From positions 1 to 63,930 of the forward strand of contig DASYYY010000003.1 of NCBI GenBank assembly GCA_035933635.1: a DNA stretch of 63,930 nt, given 5' to 3'. The DNA is from JAKIVR01 sp035933635. GTDB lineage: Archaea > Thermoplasmatota > Thermoplasmata > Lutacidiplasmatales > UBA184. Below, one piece after another: positions 16,082 to 25,103 of this stretch. The number at the start of each line of letters is the position of its first letter. Within the stretch, counting starts at the first letter, position 1. The position numbers and the translations under genes were made by a program. The notes beneath the pieces were generated by a model. The model saw nothing but the letters and a program-made list of their open reading frames with translations, was not told where the DNA came from and did no database searches.

Positions 16082-17527
16082 ATGCCCTCCACCGCGCGAC
16101 GGACGCCGCGACGGGAGGCCGCGCCGGACCGCTCCTACACGGAAGCACTGGAGCGATTGTTCCGACGGCGGCGGTTCGGGATGCGCCCGGGCCTGGAGGT
16201 CATCGAGGCGCTCCTGGCCGAGCTGGGAAACCCCGAGAGCGCCTATCCTTCGGTACACATCGCCGGGAGCAAGGGCAAGGGCTCGGTCACCGCGCTCGTC
16301 GCCGAGGTGCTCGTTGCGGCCGGGGGGCCGACGGGGATGTACACGAGCCCCCACCTCCAGAGCTACCGCGAGCGGATCCGGGTCGACGGGGTGCCGATCT
16401 CCGCCGAGGACGTCACCACCGGCCTGATGCGCGTCGAAGAGGCCGCCGCCAAGGTCGCCATCGCCCGAGCCGACCTGCACGAACCGACCTTCTTCGAGCT
16501 GACCACGGCCCTCGCCTTCGCGCACTTCGCCGGCCGCAAGGTCCGTCACGCGGCGATCGAGGTGGGCCTCGGCGGCGAGTTCGACGCGACCAACGTCCTA
16601 CGGGCACCTGTCGCGGTGATCAGCACGATCGAGCTTGAGCACACGGACGTCCTGGGACCGACGCTCACCGATGTCGCGCGGGCCAAGGCCGGGATCCTGC
16701 ACCCGGGGATGCGGGCCGTCACCGCTGAGGCCAAAGGAGAGCCGCTAGCGGAGATCGAACGGCGGGCCGCCCACCTCGGCGTTCCGCTCTGGCACCTCGG
16801 GCGCGAGGTCCAGATCGCGGAGCGGGAACTCGACGAGGACGGCCAGCGATTCACGGTCGTCACCCCGCACGCCGAGCACCCCCGCCTCTCGATCCCGTTG
16901 CTGGGGGCGTTCCAGGCGCGCAATGCGGCGCTCGCTGTGGCGGCCATCGACCTGTTCACCGAGGCGGTAGGGTTCAAGGTCTCCGACGCGGCGCTGCGTC
17001 GGGGGCTCGGGGCGGTGCGCTGGCGCGGCCGCCTCGAGCGGATCGCCGGCAAACCCGCGCTCTATCTCGATGCCGCGCACACCCCCGAGAGCGCGCGGGC
17101 GCTGGCCGAGGGGTTGGGCGAGATCGCGCCGTTCCTCGACCCGGAGGAGAATGCGCTCCTCTTCGGGTGCCTGCACGGCAAGCGGGTCGATGCGATGCTC
17201 GAGCCACTGTCGACGCTGGCGCGCACGCTGGTGCTCGTGCCGATCCGGTCGGATCGGTCCGAGTCGGTGCGGGAGCTCAAGCGGGCGGCGCTCGGCCGGT
17301 TCCCGCGGATCATCGTCGCACCGGACGCCGAGCAGGGGCTCAAGCTCGCCCGCGCAGCGACCTCGCCGACCGGGCTGACGGTGGCGACGGGGAGCGACTA
17401 CCTCGTGGGCGAGATCCTGAACGCGCTCGAAGGCGGACCGACCGGCGAGCCGGACCTCTCCGATCCGCTGCTCCGGACGCCCGGCCAGGATGAGAGAGCG
17501 ACTGCCTCCCGGAGGCGGGCGAAATGA
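16082..17527 (+). CDS. folC: Folylpolyglutamate / dihydrofolate synthase (FolC)
   Basis: 481 residues. The Mur-ligase-type ATP site is VHIAGSKGKGSVTALVAEVL near residues 60-79, followed by the FolC signature MYTSPHLQSYRERIRVDG and the carbamate/metal region AAIEVGLGGEFDATN. The C-terminal ligand domain contains LYLDAAHTPESARAL. It adds glutamate to (dihydro)folate or a related pterin; whether the archaeon uses folate or a methanopterin-type cofactor is not visible. The ATG at 16082 is chosen because the open frame upstream overlaps mcmA. The stop overlaps the nth start (ATGA). The first 20 residues are Arg-rich and may be disordered. Confidence 0.92.
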   Translation: MPSTARRTPRREAAPDRSYTEALERLFRRRRFGMRPGLEVIEALLAELGNPESAYPSVHIAGSKGKGSVTALVAEVLVAAGGPTGMYTSPHLQSYRERIRVDGVPISAEDVTTGLMRVEEAAAKVAIARADLHEPTFFELTTALAFAHFAGRKVRHAAIEVGLGGEFDATNVLRAPVAVISTIELEHTDVLGPTLTDVARAKAGILHPGMRAVTAEAKGEPLAEIERRAAHLGVPLWHLGREVQIAERELDEDGQRFTVVTPHAEHPRLSIPLLGAFQARNAALAVAAIDLFTEAVGFKVSDAALRRGLGAVRWRGRLERIAGKPALYLDAAHTPESARALAEGLGEIAPFLDPEENALLFGCLHGKRVDAMLEPLSTLARTLVLVPIRSDRSESVRELKRAALGRFPRIIVAPDAEQGLKLARAATSPTGLTVATGSDYLVGEILNALEGGPTGEPDLSDPLLRTPGQDERATASRRRAK

Positions 17528-18345
17528 CGAAACGGGCGGAGACGTTCCCGTGGGAGGCGGTCCTCGACCGGCTCACCGCGTTCTATCATGCCGGCGATTG
17601 GCGCGTGCCCTACCTCCGCGACCACGCCGAGAACCCCTTCCAGGTGCTCATCGGCACGATCCTCTCGCAGCGCACGCGCGACGAGAACACCGACCGCGCG
17701 AGCGCGGCGCTGTTCGCCGAGTTCCCCGATGCGGCCTCCCTGTCCCAGGCTCCGCTGAGCCGGCTCGAGCGACTGCTCCGGCCGGTCGGGTTCTACCGCA
17801 CCAAGTCGAGGAACATCCGGGCCTGCGCCGCCGAGATCCTCGACCGGTTCGGGGGGGTGGTCCCCCATGAGCTCGAGCCGTTGCTCTCGCTGCCGGGCGT
17901 CGGCCACAAGACCGCGAACTGCGTCCTTGTCTTCGGTTACGGGATCCCCGCGATCCCGGTCGACACCCACGTCCACCGGATCTCGAACCGGCTCGGTCTG
18001 GTCCGGACCGAGGATCCGGACGCGACGGAGGAGAAGCTCCGCGCCTACGTACCCGAGCAGTACTGGAACCCGCTGAACCCCCTGCTGGTCCAGCACGGCC
18101 AGAATCTCTGCCGCCCGCTCAACCCCCTCTGTCCCGGCTGCCCGATCCTCGAATTCTGTCCGACCGGTCTCGCACGGCGGGACGGGCGCGCCACCCCGCG
18201 GCCGGAGGATCGTTTGCGCCCGAGCCGCCGACGGAACGAACGAGCGCCCCGAGGGGACGGGCCTAGCGACCCGAGGCGGAAGCGGCCGACGGCCCGGCGC
18301 ACGGCGGGACCCCGGACGCGGGGCCTTCGTAGGTCGGGCCGCTAG
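17524..18345 (+). CDS. nth: Endonuclease III (base-excision DNA glycosylase)
   Basis: 273 residues. The helix-hairpin-helix LLSLPGVGHKTANCVL carries catalytic Lys129, and Asp147 lies in IPVDTHVHRISNRLG. Four cysteines (196, 203, 206, 212; spacing C-x6-C-x2-C-x5-C) build the [4Fe-4S] loop. It excises oxidised pyrimidines and nicks the abasic strand. The catalytic core ends near residue 215; the last ~58 residues are an Arg/Pro/Gly-rich tail that is probably disordered and may bind nucleic acid. Start overlaps the folC stop by 4 nt. Confidence 0.95.
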   Translation: MTKRAETFPWEAVLDRLTAFYHAGDWRVPYLRDHAENPFQVLIGTILSQRTRDENTDRASAALFAEFPDAASLSQAPLSRLERLLRPVGFYRTKSRNIRACAAEILDRFGGVVPHELEPLLSLPGVGHKTANCVLVFGYGIPAIPVDTHVHRISNRLGLVRTEDPDATEEKLRAYVPEQYWNPLNPLLVQHGQNLCRPLNPLCPGCPILEFCPTGLARRDGRATPRPEDRLRPSRRRNERAPRGDGPSDPRRKRPTARRTAGPRTRGLRRSGR

Positions 18346-18387
18346 CCGGACTGAGCCTCCACGGCGTGGGCGTCATCCATCGAACGC

Positions 18388-18397
18388 CTCTTTAACC
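18388..18397 (+). promoter_or_regulatory. TATA-like box of alaS
   Basis: CTCTTTAACC is centred 28-29 nt before the alaS ATG, with no room for a leader. The space between contains the palindromic GCTCGCTCGCGCGAGCGCGC. Confidence 0.45.
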
Positions 18398-18420
18398 GAG
18401 GCTCGCTCGCGCGAGCGCGC

Positions 18421-20997
18421 ATGGATCCGAGCGAGTACGACCTCGAGTTCTTCCACCGCAACGGGTTCCAGCGCCGGACCTGTCGGAGCTGCGGCTCGGC
18501 GTTCTGGACCCTCGGCGACCATGATCGCTGCCAGGAGGCGCCGTGCACCCCCTATGCGTTCATCGGAGCTCCCGGTTTCGCCCGACCCCTCGGTCTCTCG
18601 GCGATGAGGGAGGCGTATCTCGGCTTCTTCGAGAAGCGTGGTCATGCCCGGATCCGACGGTACCCGGTCGTGGCCCGGTGGCGGGGCGACGTCTTCTTCG
18701 TCCAGGCCAGCATCTACGACTTCCAGCCGTGGGTGACGAGCGGGCAGATCCCCCCGCCGGCCAACCCGCTGACCATCAGCCAGCCCTGTATCCGGTTCAT
18801 CGACCTCGAAGAGGTCGGCCACAGCGGCCGCCACTTCACGGAGTTCGAGATGATGGCCCACCACGCCTTCAACCGACCCGACCACAGCGTCTACTTCAAG
18901 GACCGATGCACCGAGCTCTGTCACGAGCTCCTGGTCGATGAGCTGGGCGCGGACGCGCGCAAGATCACCTACAAGGAGGAGGAGTGGGAGGGCGGGGGCA
19001 ACCTCGGCCCGTCGCTCAGTGTCGGGCTGCTCGGACTGGAGGTCGCCACGCTCGTGTTCATGGAGTACACCCGTGACGGCGACCGGCTCAAGCCGATGCC
19101 GCTGACCGTCGTCGATACCGGCTACGGCCTGGAGCGGTTCACCTGGATGGGCCAGGGTACGCGCACCGCCTACGAGGCGGCGTTCGGCCCGCTATTGACG
19201 GAGCTGGGCGACCGCTTCCCCCTGGCCACGAGCTCGATGTTGCTCGACCACGCCCGGGCGCTCAACTTCCTGATCACCGACGGGGTGGTGCCGTCGAACA
19301 CCCAGGAGGGGTACTACGTCCGTCTGCTGATCCGTCGGATGCTCCGGACCCTCGCGTCGGGTCCCGAGGGGCCGGAGCTGCTGACGGTGCTCGACCGGGT
19401 CGCCCGGGACCAGGGCAAGGACTTCCCCGAGCTCGGGCAGCACCGGGACGACCTGCACAAGGTCGTGCGGGCCGAGATCGAGCGGTTCGAGGATTCGACC
19501 GCCCGCGCCCGGGTCCAGATCCGGCGGCAGGTCGAGCGGCTGGGCAAGAGCGGCGGCTCGGTCGGTCTCGACCAGTTCGTCGAGTGGTACGATTCGCTGG
19601 GGATCACGCCGGATGTCGCCGCGCAGGAGATCCGCGATCCGCCCGCGATCCCGGAGAACTTCTACGCGCTGGTGGCGCGGCGGCACGAGCAGGCCGAGGC
19701 CCGGGCCTCCTCCGCCGAGGAACGCTCCCCCGCGCCGGAGGTGCCCTCCGCCGTGGCGCCGACGGAGGTCCTCTACTACACCGACCCGTACACCGTCTCG
19801 TTCCGGGCCCACGTGCTCTGGAGCTCCGGCCCCTGGGTGGTCCTCGACCGGACCTACTTCTATCCGACCGGTGGCGGGCAGATCACCGACACCGGTCATC
19901 TCGGCGAGGCGGCCGTCGTCGACGTCCTCCGCCAGGGGGGATGGGTGCTCCATCGTCTCGAGGGCACGACCTCCCCGGCGGCAGGGGAGGAGGTGCACGG
20001 CCGGATCGATGCCCCACGCCGCCGGCAACTGATGCAGCACCACACCGCCACCCACCTGCTCAACGGGGCGTTGCGCCAGGTGCTCGGGCCGCACGTCTGG
20101 CAGGCCGGCGCCTACAAGGGCACCGACCTCGCCCGGATCGACATCACCCACTACCGGGCGCTCGAGCCGGCCGAACTCCGCGAGGTCGACCGGCTCGTGC
20201 ACGAGGTGATCCGCGAGAATCGGCCGGTCAAGAGCTACTTCGAGCTCCGCTCGGAAGCCGAGAAGCGGTTCGGTTTCACGCTCTACCAGGGGGGAGCCGT
20301 CCCGGGTCGGGAGCTGCGGATCGTCGAGATCGAGGGGTTCGACGTCGAAGCGTGCGGAGGCACCCACTGCACCCACACCAGCGAGGTCGGGTTCGTCCAG
20401 GTGCTCGGCACCGAGCGGATCCAGGATGGTGTGGTTCGGCTGATGTACGCGGCGGGCGAGCGGGCGCTCGAGGTGCGCGAACAGCACGAGACCGTGCTGC
20501 GCGAGTCCGCCCGGAAGCTGGCCGTGCCCGCCGAGAAGCTGCCGGAGGGGATCGACCGCGTGCTGGCGGAGGTCGAGGACGCCCGGCGGGCCCGTCGGTC
20601 GGGCCGAACCACGGACCTGAAAGAGCTCTCGGCCGAGATCGTCGCCGACCCCCAGTCGACGACGGTGGCGGGCCCCGTCCGCGTCTCGGTGCGGCAGGTG
20701 GCGCTGGACCCCAAGGCGATGCAGGAACTGGCCCGACGCCTCAGCTCCGAGCCCGGGACGGTCGCGGTGCTCTCCACCGAGTCCGAAGGGGTCGGGCGCG
20801 TCATCGTCGGCTCGAACGCTCCGACGGTGCCTGCGAACGAGGTGCTCGCGGCGATGAATCCCGAGTTCGGGGGCAAGGGCGGGGGCAACCCCTCGGTCGC
20901 CACCGCCTCCGGTGAGCCCGGAACGGCGCTGGGCCGCGCCGTGAGCGCCGGTCGGGCCAAAGCGCTCGCCCTGGCCGGCGGCGCCCCGGTTTCCTGA
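18421..20997 (+). CDS. alaS: Alanyl-tRNA synthetase
   Basis: 858 residues, charging tRNA-Ala. The archaeal N-terminal extension (CRSCGSAFWTLGDHDRCQEAPC) precedes the class II catalytic domain. The editing domain has zinc-type motifs HHTATHLLNGALRQVLG and EACGGTHCTHTSEVG. A DHHA1 tail ends with GGKGGGNPSVATASGEPG. Lengths and order match archaeal AlaS. It stands alone with its own promoter; the GvpD-like gene downstream has a separate TATA-like box. Confidence 0.97.
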   Translation: MDPSEYDLEFFHRNGFQRRTCRSCGSAFWTLGDHDRCQEAPCTPYAFIGAPGFARPLGLSAMREAYLGFFEKRGHARIRRYPVVARWRGDVFFVQASIYDFQPWVTSGQIPPPANPLTISQPCIRFIDLEEVGHSGRHFTEFEMMAHHAFNRPDHSVYFKDRCTELCHELLVDELGADARKITYKEEEWEGGGNLGPSLSVGLLGLEVATLVFMEYTRDGDRLKPMPLTVVDTGYGLERFTWMGQGTRTAYEAAFGPLLTELGDRFPLATSSMLLDHARALNFLITDGVVPSNTQEGYYVRLLIRRMLRTLASGPEGPELLTVLDRVARDQGKDFPELGQHRDDLHKVVRAEIERFEDSTARARVQIRRQVERLGKSGGSVGLDQFVEWYDSLGITPDVAAQEIRDPPAIPENFYALVARRHEQAEARASSAEERSPAPEVPSAVAPTEVLYYTDPYTVSFRAHVLWSSGPWVVLDRTYFYPTGGGQITDTGHLGEAAVVDVLRQGGWVLHRLEGTTSPAAGEEVHGRIDAPRRRQLMQHHTATHLLNGALRQVLGPHVWQAGAYKGTDLARIDITHYRALEPAELREVDRLVHEVIRENRPVKSYFELRSEAEKRFGFTLYQGGAVPGRELRIVEIEGFDVEACGGTHCTHTSEVGFVQVLGTERIQDGVVRLMYAAGERALEVREQHETVLRESARKLAVPAEKLPEGIDRVLAEVEDARRARRSGRTTDLKELSAEIVADPQSTTVAGPVRVSVRQVALDPKAMQELARRLSSEPGTVAVLSTESEGVGRVIVGSNAPTVPANEVLAAMNPEFGGKGGGNPSVATASGEPGTALGRAVSAGRAKALALAGGAPVS

Positions 20998-21007
20998 CGG
21001 CTCGACG

Positions 21008-21018
21008 CGAAAGATTTA
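21008..21018 (+). promoter_or_regulatory. TATA-like box upstream of the GvpD/KaiC-like gene
   Basis: GAAAGATTTAC lies just after the alaS stop. Transcription near 21040 would give a leader of about 65 nt before the main ATG, long for this genome, and the leader contains a 15-codon open frame. Confidence 0.45.
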
Positions 21019-21057
21019 CCTTCCCATCGTCGCTCTTTCATCCGGTTGGCCTAGTTC

Positions 21058-21105
21058 ATGGCTCGCGAGATTCGCTCCGGACACGCCGCGACGGGTGCAG
21101 TTTGA
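21058..21105 (+). CDS. Possible 15-residue leader peptide
   Basis: ATG at 21058 opens 15 codons (MAREIRSGHAATGAV) ending in TGA at 21103-21105. The stop shares its A with the ATG of the GvpD/KaiC-like gene (TGATG). This is the first ATG after the predicted transcription start. It could couple translation to the main gene or attenuate it. It is in a different frame from the main protein, so it is not an N-terminal extension. No independent evidence for translation; chance is a real alternative. Confidence 0.3.
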   Translation: MAREIRSGHAATGAV

Positions 21106-22652
21106 TGACGGCGGAGGACGGCGCCCGTATGGGCGGGGTCCCCCCCGAGGTGATCGAGTTCCTCTCCGGCAAGGGCGGGCGCTCGATGATCGTCAAGGGC
21201 GGGGCCGGTACCGGCAAGTCGACCTTCGGGCTCGAGCTGCTCGAGCGGATCGGCCGGCCGAACCAGTCCTACTATCTCTCCACCCGGGTCGGCGACGAGG
21301 CGCTCTACCGCCAGTTCCCCTGGCTGAAGGCCACCGAGCTCCGCGCCCGGATCCTGGACGCGGGCAAGCTGTTCCTCGAGACCGTCCGCGGCCCCGCGGG
21401 CGCCTCGGCCCCCGCCGAGCTCCCCGAGAGCGAGCAGCGCAAGATCGCCGCCGCCCGCGAGGTCATGCGTTCCTTCAGCGAGGAGCGCGGGCCGCCCACG
21501 CGGGTCGACCGCACGCACCTGACCGCGCTCCTGCGGCGCAACCCGATGCCCGAGGTCGAGAACATCTACACGCGCATCGAGCACGCGCTGCCGGAGAAGT
21601 CGCTGCTCGTCATCGACTCCCTCGAGGGTGTGACCCACAAGTACGGACTCGAGATGGAAGAGTTCGTCATGACCCTGCAGAAGGACCTGGTGGAGAACTC
21701 GAACACCAATGTGGTCATGATCCTGGAGAAGCCCGAGGCGGGCGGGATCGAGTACCTCGTCGACGGGCTGTTGTCGTTCGTGCGCGAGGAGCTCGACGAG
21801 CGCCGCGTGCGCCACATGCGGCTCGAGAAGCTCCGCGCCACCGCCATCGGCCGTCCCCGCTACGCGGTCACGCTGGCCGGCGGCCGGTTCGAGGCGCTCG
21901 GTGTGCAGCCGGCGGAACCCTCGCCGACCGAGGCCCAGAGCTGGCACACCGTCGGCGACTCGGAGCGGTACTACTCGACCGGCATCCCCGACTTCGACGC
22001 GCTACTGGGGGGCGGCTACAAGAAGGGCAGCTTCAACGCCTTCGAGATCGACGTCAACGTCGGCATCGACGACTACTACATGCTCTTCCTGCCGACGTTC
22101 CTCAACTTCCTGACGCAGGGCCGCGGGATCATCGCCATCCTGGCCGCGGGCGAGTCCCACGAGAAGCTGCGCGAGTCGATCACCCACAACTCGCCGCCGC
22201 ACCTGTTCGACACCCGGGTCCGGATCGCGGACTACACCGCGAGCGAGACCGAGGAGACCTACATCGTGCCGATGGCCCGCTTCGGGCGCGACGACGCGCT
22301 CCGCGCGATGGTCACCGCCGAGAAGGCCGCCCGCGGTCCGGAGCAGAAGCCGATCCTGGAGTACACCGCCTTCGACACGCTGGAGAGCCTCATGGGCGAC
22401 CAGGCGGCGATCCGGATGTACTTCCACGGCGTCCAGCGGGCCAAGCTCGTCGGCAACCTCGGCATCGGGCTGCTCAAGCCCGGGCTGCTGATGTCGAGCG
22501 AGATCCTGAACATGATGGACACCTACTTCCGGATCATCAACATCGACAACGCCCCCTGCGTCTACGGGATCCGGCCGCGCACGCGCATCTACGCGATGAG
22601 CGTCGACCCGGACAAGGGCCAGCCCCACACGCGGCTTACCCCGATCGTCTGA
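21105..22652 (+). CDS. GvpD/KaiC-like two-domain RecA-fold ATPase
   Basis: 515 residues. Domain 1 has Walker A IVKGGAGTGKSTFGLELL near 30-47 and Walker B-like SLLVIDSLEGV near 165, similar to the P-loop domain of archaeal GvpD regulators and to KaiC/RadA relatives. Domain 2 starts at YYSTGIPDFDALLGGGYKKG, a typical KaiC entry, but where a P-loop should follow it reads FNAFEIDVNVGIDD without GK(S/T), so this half probably does not hydrolyse ATP. No gas-vesicle structural genes are in the window, so a gas-vesicle role is not implied. An in-frame TTG at 21102 is an alternative start. Function unknown; a regulatory ATPase is likely. Confidence 0.8.
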   Translation: MTAEDGARMGGVPPEVIEFLSGKGGRSMIVKGGAGTGKSTFGLELLERIGRPNQSYYLSTRVGDEALYRQFPWLKATELRARILDAGKLFLETVRGPAGASAPAELPESEQRKIAAAREVMRSFSEERGPPTRVDRTHLTALLRRNPMPEVENIYTRIEHALPEKSLLVIDSLEGVTHKYGLEMEEFVMTLQKDLVENSNTNVVMILEKPEAGGIEYLVDGLLSFVREELDERRVRHMRLEKLRATAIGRPRYAVTLAGGRFEALGVQPAEPSPTEAQSWHTVGDSERYYSTGIPDFDALLGGGYKKGSFNAFEIDVNVGIDDYYMLFLPTFLNFLTQGRGIIAILAAGESHEKLRESITHNSPPHLFDTRVRIADYTASETEETYIVPMARFGRDDALRAMVTAEKAARGPEQKPILEYTAFDTLESLMGDQAAIRMYFHGVQRAKLVGNLGIGLLKPGLLMSSEILNMMDTYFRIINIDNAPCVYGIRPRTRIYAMSVDPDKGQPHTRLTPIV

Positions 22653-22739
22653 ACGGGGCGGCGCGGGGCGACGTACGCCCCTTACGCCGCGACGGCCGAG
22701 CGACGGGTGCGGCAACCCGCTAGGAGGAACGGTGCGGGC

Positions 22740-24893
22740 TCAACCGACCCGGAGGAGCCAGACCTCCCCCTCCGGGTCGAACAACAGCACCTGTCGGAGC
22801 GCCGGGACGAACACCCACCCGCAGAGGCCCCACCCGTGGGGGATCGAGCGGTTGGCGGGAACGAGTACGCTCCAGTGGCCTCCGCGGAAGACCCAGGTGG
22901 AGTTCGGCCACGCGTACGCGCCTTCGCCTCCGAACAACACCACCGCGCGCCGGACGGGATCGTAGGCGAGGTTGCCGTACACCCGGTGCCCGGGGGATGG
23001 GGCGCGGGTGATGTTCGTCCATCGGCCGTTCGAAAAGTTCCAGGTGTCGTTCAGGACCGACCAGCTCCCCTGGGAGTTGGGCCAGCGGGCGCCCCCGTAC
23101 AGGACCGCGTACCCGTCGCGGCCGTCCCATACAAATCCCGCGCCTTCGCGGCCGCCGGGACTGACCCCCGCCGTGGGCGCGAGCAGCGACCAATGGCCCC
23201 CGCTGTAGGTCCAGGTGTCGCTCAGGTCGCGGCAGATGGAGGGGCTCCACAGGCCGGGGGAGCACGTTCGCCCTCCATAGAGCAGGACGTACCCGTCGAC
23301 CGGATCGTAGGTGAGGCTCGCACCGAACCGGCTCGGCGGGGGATGGCTCGGACTCAGCTGGGTCCAGACTCCACCGACGAAGCTCCAGGTGGAGTTCGTG
23401 TAGTACCCACCGAAGAACAGCACGTAGCCGTCGTGCGCGTCGTAGGTCATGGCCGCGTCGGTGTCGCTGGCCCAGTACGGCCAGCCGCTCCAGGTCGGGC
23501 CGGGCGCCAACCGTGACCATCGATCGGACTGGAACTTCCAGGTATGGTTGAGCTCCAGGAGCACCACATACCGGTCGGCCGCGTCGTAGGTCATCAGGGG
23601 ATAGTCGGGGTAGCCGGTCGCCGCCGGAGTCGGGCTCGTCCCGATCGAGGACCAGTTCGTCCCGTTGAACGACCAGAGCGGGATGCCCAGGAGCAGGACG
23701 CTCGAGGTCGCGGGATCATAGCTGAGCGCCAAGGGGCACGGCACCAGCGGGGCGGAGGGCGGAAGGGTCCGGGACGCCGGCAGCTGCGGCACCGTCAGGG
23801 GCGCCCAGCCGGTCGAGGTCAACGCCCAGGCATCCGCCGGGCGCGGAGAGGCGTAGACGCTCCGGCTCATCCCCCCGATGAGGAGCACCGCCGGGATCGC
23901 CGGATCGTAGATCAACGTGGAACCCCACCGAGGCGACGGGGCATGGCCGACGCTCAACGCGGTCCAGCGCCCGGCGGCAAAGGTCCAGGAGTCATTGTAA
24001 TCGATCGTCGCGTTGGTGTAGGTCGGTCGGCAAACGCAGATCGCCCCTCCGAAGAGTAGCATCGCCTTCGCCGACGGGTCCGGCGCGAGGGCGGCCCCGT
24101 AGCGGGGGGAGGGCGCGCCGCGGGTGCTCAAGGCCGTCCAGACGTTGTTCGAGAACGCCCACGTATCCTGATAGGTCGTCCCAGGGCAGCCGGCGGTCGG
24201 ACAGAACACGTGGGTGGTGCCGCCGAAGACGATCAGCCGATTTCCCGTGGGGTCGAAGGCCATCGCTGGAAACGCACGGGGCGCCGGAGCAGCGGGGGAC
24301 CGGGCCGACACGTTCGTCCAGACCCCGGCATGGAAGGTCCAGGTATCGTTGAGGTAGTCTCCGCCGCCGGCTCCGAGGTCGGTGGCGCCGCCGAAGAGGA
24401 CGACTTTGCGGATCCCCGGGTCGTAGGCCATGACCGCGCCGATCCGCCCGGACGGCGCGTTGGGGGAGACGGCTTGGCTCCAGGTGCCGCGCGAGAAGGT
24501 CCACGTGGGGTTTGAAACGTTCGAATGAAACCCCTGGAACAGCACGACGTAGCCGTCGCTCGCATCCCAGACCATGAGTCCCTGTGCGCCCGAGAAGCTG
24601 GGGACCGAGAGGTTCCAGTAGGCACGCGCCGGTGGTGCGGGGGCCGGACCGCCCGTCGCACCGAGCATGGCGCGCGCGGCGTTCAGCGCCGAATCTCCGG
24701 AGAGGGCGAGCGCCGAGGGCTCCCCGGGCACGGCCCGTCCCGTGACCCCAATCCCCGGCAGCGAGACCAACAGGAGCAGCACGGCGAAGGCTAGGAGGAC
24801 CATCCGCCCCACTTTGAACGCGGGGCGGCCCATCCACAGCTGGCTCGCCGCCCCGCCGGGTGGGTCGGCCGAATCGGATCGGGACTCTGACAT
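22740..24893 (-). CDS. Kelch-repeat surface protein, membrane anchored
   Basis: 717 residues from ATG 24893. A 28-residue cytoplasmic tail is followed by a membrane helix (MVLLAFAVLLLLVSLPGIGV, about 31-50) and then an exported region built of some ten repeats of about 50 residues with the Kelch pattern: MxYDPxxxxVVLFGG, DTWTF, GxWTxL. Such repeats fold as beta-propeller blades; the number suggests one or two propellers. Several N-x-S/T sequons are present. No enzymatic motif and no C-terminal anchor were seen, so it is probably a binding or cell-surface protein. An in-frame ATG at 24971 would add 26 residues. Convergent with the GvpD-like gene, 87 bp apart. Confidence 0.83.
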   Translation of the reverse strand: MSESRSDSADPPGGAASQLWMGRPAFKVGRMVLLAFAVLLLLVSLPGIGVTGRAVPGEPSALALSGDSALNAARAMLGATGGPAPAPPARAYWNLSVPSFSGAQGLMVWDASDGYVVLFQGFHSNVSNPTWTFSRGTWSQAVSPNAPSGRIGAVMAYDPGIRKVVLFGGATDLGAGGGDYLNDTWTFHAGVWTNVSARSPAAPAPRAFPAMAFDPTGNRLIVFGGTTHVFCPTAGCPGTTYQDTWAFSNNVWTALSTRGAPSPRYGAALAPDPSAKAMLLFGGAICVCRPTYTNATIDYNDSWTFAAGRWTALSVGHAPSPRWGSTLIYDPAIPAVLLIGGMSRSVYASPRPADAWALTSTGWAPLTVPQLPASRTLPPSAPLVPCPLALSYDPATSSVLLLGIPLWSFNGTNWSSIGTSPTPAATGYPDYPLMTYDAADRYVVLLELNHTWKFQSDRWSRLAPGPTWSGWPYWASDTDAAMTYDAHDGYVLFFGGYYTNSTWSFVGGVWTQLSPSHPPPSRFGASLTYDPVDGYVLLYGGRTCSPGLWSPSICRDLSDTWTYSGGHWSLLAPTAGVSPGGREGAGFVWDGRDGYAVLYGGARWPNSQGSWSVLNDTWNFSNGRWTNITRAPSPGHRVYGNLAYDPVRRAVVLFGGEGAYAWPNSTWVFRGGHWSVLVPANRSIPHGWGLCGWVFVPALRQVLLFDPEGEVWLLRVG

Positions 24894-25103
24894 CGGTTCG
24901 TTCCGGAGAGCTCCCCCCAGCGTTACTGCGACCCGCACGATCAGTATCGGCGAACTCCGGCGGTCGTCCATCGAGCGCCCGACGATAATCCTCTGGAATC
25001 CTTACTTACCTCCCAGTGGGGGAGCGTACCTCGACGGGCGGACTCCTATCCCGCTTCCACCGGCGCCGCCGTTCGGTGTCGGTGGACCGCCCCGGGCGCG
25101 GAA

